From Whitmania pigra (Eukaryota; Annelida; Clitellata; Hirudinida; Haemopidae), in NCBI GenBank assembly GCA_021613335.1, contig JAJTWR010000044.1, positions 3,117,501 to 3,181,500 of the forward strand: DNA of 64,000 bases. Reading direction: 5' to 3'. Below the pieces are notes generated by a model. That model was given only the letters and a program-made list of their open reading frames with translations, was not told the origin of the DNA and did not search any database. Each line of letters opens with the position of its first letter. Positions within the stretch are counted from its first letter, which is position 1. Positions 55,218 through 64,000 of this stretch are shown in pieces. The translations under genes were made by a program, and so were the position numbers.

Positions 55218-56491
55218 TTTTATCATCTTATGTCAAATAATGCTTTTTAAACGAGTTTGGCAAATTTAGAGGCCGTGTTTTTTTTATATTATTCACTAGA
55301 TTAACCACGTATCGCTTTAGCTCATCACCCCAAAGTGAAGTGTCTTCACTTGTTTGTTACGCAAAGCAGTCAACTGCGCTTTTAAAGATAATTCCTCCAT
55401 TTCCTTGCCTTAATAAGGTCATTCGTTTAATTTTCTAACACTTGTCTTTGTCGAATAATTAAAGATTGTTTTAACTTGTGAATAATGCATTTGCAACCTG
55501 TTGCGGTTTGTATCGATCAACTAGGTCATTTTTTGTTAATTATTGAGTATAAGTGTTTAAAAAGAGCTTATTTCCATCAAGTCAATGACTAATGCTACGA
55601 TTTGGAGATTGTTTCATTCAAGCTTTTCCCTTCCACCTGGCTTACATTAAATCTCTCCGAAATATGATAGAGCAGGGTCTCCAAACTTTTCAACTTTTTT
55701 TCCTAGGGCCGCATTAACTACCAAACAGCAGTTCGTGGGCCGACAAACCTTACAGGAATTATTATAATATGCATTTGAATTTTGAATCCTAATTTTTCCA
55801 ACTTATTTCAGTTTGTTCCAAGTAGGAGGGCAAGCTGCAGCCCTTGCCACCCCCAGGGGGCGTTCCTGTCGTTGACTAATTTTTGACGTTGCGCTGTTTT
55901 TGACTGGAGTTTCATGGAGTGAGAATGTTAGCCACAAGTTTGTAAGAGGTTGCTAATGTGGATAATATCAATTATTTAATTCTTAATTAATTAAACAATC
56001 ATTTAATAAGTGATATTTGACATGTAGCTCAATTTATTAGTTTATATATATATATTAAACATTCCTAAAAGTTGTCCATCAAAAACTTTGATGCAGTGGA
56101 GACATAATTTTACTGTAACTTTGAAATACTATATAAAAGAAATGTGTTTAGCACAAACTCAGAAAACTTTGCATACGACATGAGAGCTTAAAATGTAGGG
56201 TAGGAAAGTTCATGTAGAGGGCAGGGCCTAGTGACCTTTAAAAGTTCTGCAAAAGTTATTAGTTATAGACATATGGAAATAATCGGCCATCGACATGACA
56301 CCAAACATTCTGTCTATGTTGGTCTAGATTGAGTTCAAGAACCTTGGGTGCTGCTAAAGTGTAACTCAAACATTGTGTGATAACGTTAGTTTTTGAGTTT
56401 CTATATTTTCAATAAATTAACTTAACGTCAAGCCTTGTCGCAAATTGTCTTTGTCTTCTGAGTGTAACTTTTTCATTTTGTTTAAGACATG
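55218..56491. other. Intergenic, with one hAT-like terminus
   Basis: No gene. At about 55673 the string CAGGGTCTCCAAACTTTTCA, followed by GGGCCGCATTAA, resembles a hAT-type terminal repeat of the 'CAGGGGTCCCCAAAC' kind, but I found no partner end. Confidence 0.4.
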
Positions 56492-56546
56492 TATTTATTT
56501 ATTTATTTGATTATAGTCCGTTGCATAACTGAGATGATTTGGATTA
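56492..56546 (-). mobile_element. SINE family A, 55-bp tail-only insertion
   Basis: The same tail as at 4913-4968 and nearly identical to it. AAGACATG flanks it on both sides (56484-56491 and 56547-56554). Confidence 0.8.
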
Positions 56547-56559
56547 AAGACATGGTTAA

Positions 56560-58137
56560 GACATGTTTTATTTAATGCTATTTATTATTTCTTGAAAACA
56601 AAGTTTACTATTACTAATAATACTTTTTTTAATTACTTCGTTTTGCCTGAGACAAATAAATTTGAAAATTAAACAATCACTTTAGACAATGAGAAGAGAT
56701 GAATTAGTAATGTACATATATTCGGATCCGAGTTCTTGGAAACTTGTACTTGAAATTTGAGTACCTAATCCCATGTCAACCATACAGGTTACGCTATGAT
56801 TAGCAATAGTGGCCTAACTTCCTAACTTACTCATAAATTACAAAGTCTACAATTCGTCAACCAGTTCTCAAAAATTTCCTGGAAAAAGGGAGCACAGTGC
56901 AGTGGGAGGGGAAATGAATTAGGGAAAGAACAATGTAGGAGCATCCAACCAAGGGTTTGACCCAGGGCATCAAAGAACCTCTGCACACCACTGCTACGAA
57001 GCAACGTAGAGATTACTAACCTTCAAAATCCATTCAGGCAGCAACGATGTTTCTTCAATAGAATATTTTAATTTATACAATAAACTTCATATAAATAATA
57101 AGTAATTAATAGTTTATAAATAGCGATAGTTGATTAAAGATTTGCAGCCTATGTAAACAATTTATAAAAATATGAATGTATAATATTTTATATTCAATAG
57201 AATTTCAGTTTATAAGATTTCTTTGCTTCTCCATATATCGCTTAGTTTGTGTAGATCGCTGGGCTGGTGAGGTTATGTTTTGTTTCATTTGTGGATGATA
57301 TTGAATATTTGGCCAGAAATGCAGAATAATTACTTTAAGAAGTATTATTTCTTACTGCTGCTGTTTTGGCAATGGTTTTTTTTATCTACTTTGCTATCCG
57401 GTGGCAATGTTATCGGCCATGCAGATGATTCCTAGGTTGTTGCTGCTTAGGAAGATTAGTTTTTCTTTATTTACTGGTCGTACTTCTGCATTTATCGAAT
57501 TATTTGAGTGCCCTATGTAAAGGCACTTTTTAATCGTTCCACCATTTGTATGGCGCTCCCTGGCACTGCAGGCAGGATTGCGAATACGACAAATAACGAC
57601 TGTTCTTATTAACGCTAGCCATGCGGCAAACCTGCTTTAAAAAAGCCAAAAAGCTTTACATTTAATTAGACTTTTGCAAGTTTCAAATTTTAAACTTTTG
57701 ATGAATGGTTCGTTTTATACTGGTCCAATAAATCTTTAAAATAAAATATGGTCATTAGTGGTTGAATCCTAGACCTCTAGGTTAAAGTGTGATTCAACAA
57801 TGAAATATTATTATAACAATCATCTTCCTAAATTGTTTAATCCTAGCTAGTTTGTCTTTCTATATGTTAACTATTAAATTATTTTATTTTTTTAAAATGA
57901 TTCCTAAACACAGTCACAAATAACTATTAAGCTTTTACATATAAATTAATTCAGACATGATTGGATCAGGATAAAGCATCTGGACATATCCTATTATTTG
58001 TTATTTATGCAACATGTTTTTTATTGGCAACACTTCAGTTCATTTGAGAATTCCAGGAATTATTTTCAGAACATAGAGTTGTGTAATTTTTGATTTCATG
58101 TTCTTTAACAGGCAGTTTAGATAGGAAATATTTCAAA
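56560..58137. other. Intergenic, possible decayed SINE B at about 57540-57650
   Basis: No coding frame. 57540-57650 (atggcgctccctgg, gaatacgac, aacgactgttctt) resembles SINE family B in block order but is strongly diverged. The TIMM9 promoter should lie at the right end. Confidence 0.4.
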
Positions 58138-58529
58138 ATGCCTAAGAAAGTTGAACTTGATGCTGAAACTGAAAACACTATGAAACAGGTGAAGTGCTTA
58201 ATACAAATCCTTCATTTAAACAATTAAAAAAAATTTTTCATAATAGTTCAGAGAGTTTCTGACATCTTACAACAAGTTATCTGAGCACTGCTTTGTCGAC
58301 TGCATTCATGATTTGACCAGCAGAAAAATTTCTGATGCAGAGGTTTATAATGGTTTTTTTTCTGAAATATTATTGCATGCGTTAAAATAACATTTCTTTT
58401 TAGAATGCCTGTGTTATGAATTGCACTGACAAGATTTTGAGGATGACAGAGAGAATATCCCAACGTTTTCAAGAGTATCACACCTTGCAGACAAGTGACA
58501 TGTCAATATTAGGAAAATCAAACCAATAA
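58138..58529 (+). CDS. TIMM9: Mitochondrial small Tim chaperone Tim9
   Basis: Three exons, 58138-58188, 58247-58342 and 58404-58529, all in phase, give 90 residues (human TIMM9 is 89). Introns are only 58 and 61 bp. The twin CX3C motif is complete: HCFVDC (exon 2) and ACVMNC (exon 3), each with three residues between the cysteines. Family blocks FLTSYNKLSEHCF, DLTSRKIS and RISQRFQEYH are clear. Tim9 forms a hexamer with Tim10 in the intermembrane space and carries hydrophobic precursors to the TIM22 complex. The cysteines form disulfides through the Mia40 pathway. No defect is visible. Confidence 0.97.
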
Positions 58530-59315
58530 ATTAATTAGTTGATCCACATTACTTTTTAACTTGATTGAGCTGGCACACATGGGGCAAAGAACATTGGGGA
58601 CAACATCCCATTTGGGCTCAAGATTTGATGTGAACATGTCTGATTGACTTGGTCTTCTTTTCAAATATCCCAAAACATGGCTTTAAAAGACCCGTTCCAA
58701 TATTTTAATAGGGGTAATATTTGGGAGCTTGGAAATTGGTATTTTGCCTATGAAATTTGGGAATGCATAGGTTAGCATTCGGTTTTCTAGTAGCTACTAC
58801 ATCAATTCCCAAAGCTGATTGACAAATGTTCACTTTTTCTAATCCAATTATCACTGCACTATCTGGTATTAGCTGAGTGAATAAAGGTTTTCCTCGTGTG
58901 TCATTTGCTTTTTAGGCTTCTACTTACTAAATTCCCATTGCTTTATCATAGGACCTCTGGTACAACTTATCATTCTTTGCTTCAAAAGCATCAAACTTGC
59001 AATAAATGTAGTGAGTGATTGCTCCATTGCTTCTGTGGAAGTGGTACTATAGCTTCATCATCAATTTCTTGTTGGCAATTTCACATTTGTTATAGTGTCA
59101 TTAGTTAACAGATGCCCATTTTTAAATTTGTTATTGTTGAAGCAAGTTTATGCTATTTGTCTTCTTTTGACTACTAACATGTGGATAAAAAACTAAGCAT
59201 ATTTTAAAAATTTTGTTAACAGATTTGTTAATTAATCCTTAGTTAATTTTTTTTTAAATCAGTAAAACTACCATTTCAACCAAACTTTTTAGTTAACTTT
59301 TGCCCATCGCTGATC
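58530..59315. other. No gene seen
   Basis: AT-rich spacer between TIMM9 and the hAT pseudogene, with no assignable frame. Confidence 0.45.
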
Positions 59316-60200
59316 GTAGTTTCTTGGTTCTTAACTTTTCTGGTGTTGAGACCCCTTGGCAACCCTCAAAAACAGCATTGATTTGGCTATTTTCCAGTTA
59401 TTTAACTTCACTGTTGCTGTTATGCCTATTGACTTCTAAATATTAAAATCTACATTTAAAGTCTTTTTACATATTACACACTTTTTTTTGCAAATTTTAG
59501 AGTTTTACACAAAAAAGGTTTGTAACAGCAAATCATCTTTGACAATTGAAGACAGAGTACAAGTTGTGGACAAAAAAAATCACCTTGGCAAAAACCATTG
59601 CTCAGTAGAAAGTAGAAAGAGAAGAAACAACATTATACTGTACAGGCTTGAAAAAAGCAGAGCTAAAAGTGAGCAGGAACAGAAAACTGAGGATAGGGAT
59701 ACTTTTAATAGAGGCGCTCACAACGTTTATATTTTACAGACGATCTTAATATCGCCATCGCGTCTTTTTCGTGGAAGACTTTTTGTTCTGCAAGTCGCTG
59801 CCGGGGCGCACAACCGGTGAAAAACTTTTCCGTGTACTTGGTGCATTTTTTGAAGAATCAGGACTGGGCTGAACACAACATGTTGGCGTGTGCATGGACG
59901 GCGCTGCTGCGATGACTGATCGTAAGTCTGGTTTAGTCGCACGAGTGGAACAAGCAGCGCCTCACATAGTATCAACCCATTGCGTGGTTCACCGCGAAGC
60001 CTTGGCGGCAAAGGACATGGAATAAAGATCTTGCTGACACGTTTTCCACATGTATTAAAATAGTTAACTTCATCAAAACCAGGCCGTTCAATCACCACTT
60101 ATTTGAAAACATGTGCCGCAAAATGGAAGCCGAGCACAAGTTTTTGTTGCTACACACGGAGGTCCGGTGGCTATCACGCGGTCGCGTTGTTCAGCGTGTT

Positions 60201-60440
60201 CATAACAACAATTATTTATAGTGGTTAAGAAGACCTGGATCTGTGTAATAACCACTCTTTTTAGTCCTAATATCCGAATTTACTTAAGTAAATGTTGAAT
60301 TTATCTACTGTGTCAGCATGGATGGTTTCCTTATCTAGTTTATTCCATAAGGAAACCACCCTTGAACTGAAATAATTATTAATCATGAATTACGAAACGA
60401 GCTGCTCATTTTTCTAAACCAGCGTAACGAATCGATGGCA
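60201..60440 (-). mobile_element. 5'-truncated L2/CR1-like LINE with ORF2 end
   Basis: The minus strand reads NYFSSRVVSLWNKLDKET and ends DKFNIYLSKFGY-stop. This is the conserved C-terminus of CR1/L2-type ORF2, followed by the GTGGTTA...TAACCAC hairpin and GTTATG repeats. It is the longest of four copies of this tail in the window and identifies the other three. It lies exactly where the hAT transposase frame breaks off at 60200. Confidence 0.85.
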
Positions 60441-61190
60441 CATTTCTAAAGAAATTTAAAGCCTTTTCGAAGGTTGAAATGATTATAAAAGCATTCTTAA
60501 AGTAAGAAAGAAACAACTACAAACAATTATTGAACATTTATTGTCACAGTTAGTCAAAATGAGTTTAATTTGAGGAAAGCTCTCATCTCCGAGGAATTTT
60601 GCATTCATAATAATCAAATAATCTAAATCATACAATTTACTGTAACGAGTATTCTTCTCTTTCCAGAAATTTATTGCGTCATTATGTTCTTCTTCTATTA
60701 TATCAGCTAGATATTTGTTGAGCTGATTAAGCAGTGTCCCTTTTGTTGATACTAATGACTAATACTAATACTAATGTTGATGATTAATACTCGCAGCAGT
60801 TGTACTTGATTGAATGTTATCTGTCAAAAATTTAAACTTCTTCAATGAAGTCCGAGTTGGCGATGAGAGTGACGATGTAGATTCATCACCAGAACCAGAC
60901 GTCTAAACTTCCTCAACTGAACCTTCCTCGCTTTCACAAACAGTTGCGATGTACAGCTTAGCTGCATTAACCGGAGGTGCACATTCCGATGACATAATTG
61001 CTTGTACACATATATACCATACATACAAATGTTTGAGTTAAATCGAATTGGCTTCAGAAATAACTTCTATTTCTCATTATGATTCCATTCTACAAAGTAA
61101 TTCCTACTTCTCATTCTAATTCCATTTTAAATTAAAAAATAATTCCTACTTCTCAATATGGTAATCATTTTAGTAAATCCATTTATTAGC
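60441..61190 (-). mobile_element. hAT (Ac-type) remnant, copy B (no gypsy insert)
   Basis: 60455-61140 matches 46871-47433 followed directly by 51974-52100 with about 2-3% differences that I can see. The gypsy target is uninterrupted here: 'gcttgtacacatatatacc' spans 61000-61018 with one CACAT. The transposase traces and the ATTAGT microsatellite are the same as in copy A. It interrupts the other hAT pseudogene together with the LINE end. The right boundary is approximate. Confidence 0.8.
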
Positions 61191-61544
61191 CAAGAATATT
61201 ATAACAGCATCAGCAACATCAATTGGAAAACTTGATGAAAAAAGAGCAGAACAGCTGGACTTGAGACGTTGGATCTTAAAAATAATGTTGTGCTGAAATC
61301 CTATTTTAACAGAGGAAAACGTTTTTGGAATTTGGTTGACATTTTCATTCTTTCCAAGATAAATTCCAAGACAAAATCGTTCTTCGGTTCCACATATTTA
61401 TGCGAATCATTGTTTTCAGCCATGAACATAATAAAATCAAAATACAGATCTCGAATTACCGACGAGCATCTTGATGATTTTCTGCGGACAGGAATATCAG
61501 CCTACAACCCTAATTATGTGGCATTGGCCACTGACACTCAGTGA

Positions 61545-62303
61545 CAAAGCACATTGAATTTTAATAGAATTTGTTTGTTACTTTGTTGTAGATAACATAC
61601 ATATGTAATGAACAAAGGTAATACATATTAAGTTAAAAAAGTTGTTTTCTACATTATTTGCATTATTATTTGTAAAATCACTACAAAATTAACTTGAAAA
61701 TGGTGGCCGTTACATCATCGGTAATTTGGAATGCGTTCTTCGGTACTAAAAGGTTCGGGACCCATGTTAAGTTAAGGCAGTTTTCCAAATCATATATAAT
61801 GATGTACATTGTACATATTCTTTTAAGAGAATCCATCATACAAACATTTGCGATTTGCAAAGATTTTAATTGCAACTATCTTATCTAGCTCTTGCTTTTC
61901 ACTTAATATCAATCCACATAACTATGTCATTACTTTAATATCTCCTCAACAAATGTTCTTATAATTTGCTGTTTTTCTTCCTCGTTCAAACTTGATCAAA
62001 TTTTCGCTTCTGAATGAAATCGCATGCGACCTTTTAAATCTCATCTTAACTGGTCTCTAAAAAACGAGTAATAGAACATTATTCTACATTAGACGACATG
62101 TGATGTTAAATACTAATTTCTTGTTAATATTGATTTTTGTTAATGCTATTCCTGGATTTGATAATTGTGAAAGGCGACGATCGCAGCTGTTAAATAAAAA
62201 TAGGAAAATTGTGCCTTAACTTCCTTGTTGGCCAGCAAGCAGTTATATTCATCGATATTGTTCATTGTCAGTTGTATCATTGTTTCAAGTGATATCTGTT
62301 GTC
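61545..62303. other. No gene seen; upstream region of the Tec-like kinase
   Basis: The two overlapping frames at 61681-61888 are open on opposite strands and have no family character. The promoter and 5' UTR of the kinase should lie at the right end. Confidence 0.45.
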
Positions 62304-64000
62304 ATGGATTCGGCAGTGATCAAGATAGATTTTATGTGCAAGCGTTCTCAAATGAAGAGCAGGATAACCAATGAGAGTTACAAGAGTCGCTGGTTCCGCC
62401 TTACGACTACTAGTCTTTATTACTGCGATGGAAAGATAGATGTAAGTCATTTTTGTTGTATGTCTTTCGCATTACAAGCTTATTATTTTATTTTTAAAGA
62501 CTGGAGTAGGAAAGGTGAAGGGGCAAATAGATTTGAGCATGGTAAAAGCCGTGGAAGAGGTTGAGGGTGAAGCACTTGGTAACAAGACCAATGTTTTCCA
62601 GGTTGGCCTCGCATCATCTTTATAAGTGATCGATTGAAAAAAAAATTTTTGTTTGTATATGCAGATTGCGTATCAGGCTCCAGATAAATACAACACAATC
62701 TATGTTTTGTATATTATTGCCGCACATGCCAAACAAAGAGATGAATGGATAACTGCTATCAGACAAGGTGACTATTGATAACCGAAGCTGTAATTTAATA
62801 AGTCATTACACATTACATTGTTTAAAAGTATTTTATTTTAGCTGCAGACAACTGCAGAGCTAGATTTTCATCTAGTTATCATCCTGGTATATGGCTGCAC
62901 AGACTGAGCAAATACAGTTGTTGTGATTGTATGAACAGGAAAAAAGATGGATGTGTTCAAACCTCTTTTAAAGGAACAACTTTACACAATGGTTGCAATT
63001 TTCCACTAATTTTATTTTTACTTTCGACATGATGTACTGATTTGTAGAAAAATTTATATATGTTTGTCATATCAAAGTAAGGTATGAATGTATTAAATAT
63101 TTTGACATAAGCACACATAAACTTAATTAATTTTAAGAGCACAATCCAATTTTTTATTGCATTTGCATTTAACAAACAATTGAATTTTTTGTTCTTGTAT
63201 TTATTTAAAAGTTTAGCTGAAGAATATCTGATTATTTTTCATAATGACTTCAAATTGCTTCATTTACTTCTTAAAGATGATTCCAAAAAACAAGTCCCAA
63301 AAAGACATTCTGTGAGTAGATCTTGATGTGATGTTTGCATGCTTAAAGCTTATTTACAACAAACAGAATCAAGGAAAAGTGGTTCTAGCCCTCTATGATT
63401 TCAAAGCTTCATCAAAGACTGAGTTGAGTCTTAGAAAGGTATTTATTTTCAAATGGGTATGGGAATGATAAAAATGATATTAAATTTTTTGCTCATGGTT
63501 TTAAATCAATGCTATGAATTACTATTGTTTAAACATTTTAATATTTTGCAAAGGTAAAATACATATTAACATTAAGGGGGAAGAGTATGAATTAATCTCA
63601 GAAGATTTATCAGAAGATTGGGTGCAGGCAAAAGATGAAGCAGGGTACAGGGTATTATATATGTATAAATAGATTGTGTAATATATTAGATACTCTCTCA
63701 AAACAATGTTTTCACTTAATTATAATATTGATAATGTGTTTCAGTAAGAGTGGATATATTCCTTCTGCCTATGTTCGGGCACTAGATATAGACAATATGG
63801 AACACTATGAGTAAGAGAAAGTGGGACTTTTAAGGTGTGAAAGTGTCATTAAAATGTTTACGTTTTTTAATGAATTAGATGGTACTTTAAAGATATTACA
63901 AGAATGCAAGCTGAAGAAATGCTTGAGAAAAATGCCCAGGAAGGCTGCTTTCTGATTAGGGATTCCAGCAAAAATGGAATGTACACACTCTCTATTTTTT
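62304..64000 (+). CDS. Tec-family tyrosine kinase (BTK/TEC/ITK type), 5' part
   Basis: Exons 62304-62441, 62500-62601, 62665-62767, 62842-62991, 63277-63311, 63367-63438, 63577-63644, 63745-63810 and 63879 to the window edge, all in phase. The start ATG (62304) opens the PH domain (MDSAVIKIDFMCKRSQMKSR, SYKSRWFRLT). The BTK zinc motif follows in exon 4: H, then CC, then C in YHPGIWLHRLSKYSCCDC and KKDGC. Next come a short basic linker, an SH3 domain (VVLALYDFKASSKTELSL, DWVQAKDEAG, SGYIPSAYV), then SH2 (WYFKDITRMQAEEML, GCFLIRDSSKNGMYTLSIF, with the phosphotyrosine-binding Arg in FLIRDS). The PH domain binds membrane phosphoinositides. The SH2 end and kinase domain lie beyond 64000. PH-BTK-SH3-SH2 order is unique to the Tec family; which member it equals cannot be said. 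Confidence 0.95.

Larger units (their letters stand above)
59316..61544 (+). pseudogene. hAT transposase pseudogene (ZBED5/GTF2IRD2-like), interrupted
   Basis: Plus-strand transposase pieces run in order. FCKSLPGRTTGEKLFRVLGA (about 59790), GVCMDGAAAMTDRKSGLVAR (59893-59950, with the first catalytic Asp), HCVVHREALAAK, FLLLHTEVRWLSRGRV (to 60200), and after an interruption of about 1 kb the C-terminal dimerisation part STYLCESLFSAMNIIKSKYR and RITDEHLDDFLR (61269-61544). Internal stops and frame changes show that it is dead. The blocks match the hAT group that gave rise to vertebrate ZBED5 and GTF2IRD2-type genes. A hAT-like terminus, 'ttggttcttaacttttctgg' with GAGACCCCTTGG, sits at about 59322-59365 and may be its left end. 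Confidence 0.85.

Overview
The window is nuclear DNA of an animal, most likely an invertebrate. It is AT-rich, its genes are split by short introns (about 45-400 bp) with ordinary GT-AG borders, and it holds animal-type genes: a Tec-family tyrosine kinase, a DOK7-like adaptor, a follistatin-like 4/5 protein and an alpha2-delta/CACHD1-type protein. I cannot place the phylum from sequence alone.

Layout. 0-10.6 kb: simple repeats, tRNA-derived SINE copies, a dead Tc1/mariner transposase, and a two-exon gene of unknown family on the minus strand. 10.6-12.5 kb: a complete LTR element with two identical 308-bp LTRs, a tRNA-Leu primer site and one ORF that begins with a SAP motif and has no pol. 12.5-17.5 kb: repeats inside repeats (a TIR element with a tRNA-like core, a dead APE-type LINE interrupted by an 87-bp LINE tail, SINE tails). 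17.7-24.2 kb (+): 19-exon alpha2-delta/CACHD1-like gene whose first exon also encodes a folate-receptor-like domain. 24.9-25.9 kb (-): histamine N-methyltransferase-like gene. 26-28.4 kb: microsatellites, an R2-like LINE fragment and a broken, intronless ARHGEF3/NET1-like pseudogene. 29.6-34.3 kb (-): 14-exon FSTL4/5-like gene. 38.6-44.1 kb (-): 7-exon DOK7-like adaptor with many YxN-type tyrosine motifs. 44.7-52.2 kb: a LINE, then a hAT element carrying a complete Ty3/gypsy retrotransposon. 53.7-55.2 kb (+): C18orf63-like (DUF4708) coding sequence with a frame break. 58.1-58.5 kb (+): TIMM9. 59.3-61.5 kb (+): a second hAT pseudogene, interrupted by a LINE 3' end and by another copy of the first hAT family. 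62.3-64 kb (+): Tec-family kinase, cut by the window edge before its kinase domain.

The host genes do not form one pathway. Several act in tyrosine-kinase signalling (Tec kinase, DOK7-like adaptor) or at the cell surface (alpha2-delta-like, FSTL-like), but their adjacency need not mean shared function. Splice borders were chosen by eye from AG/GT sites, preserved reading phase and continuity of the protein families. For every multi-exon gene where all exons are in view, the summed exon length is a multiple of three.

The most unusual items are the young LTR element encoding only a SAP-motif protein, the folate-receptor/alpha2-delta fusion, the TIR element with an internal tRNA-like promoter, 38-56-bp SINE tails that carry their own target-site duplications, and a natural empty site for the gypsy insertion.
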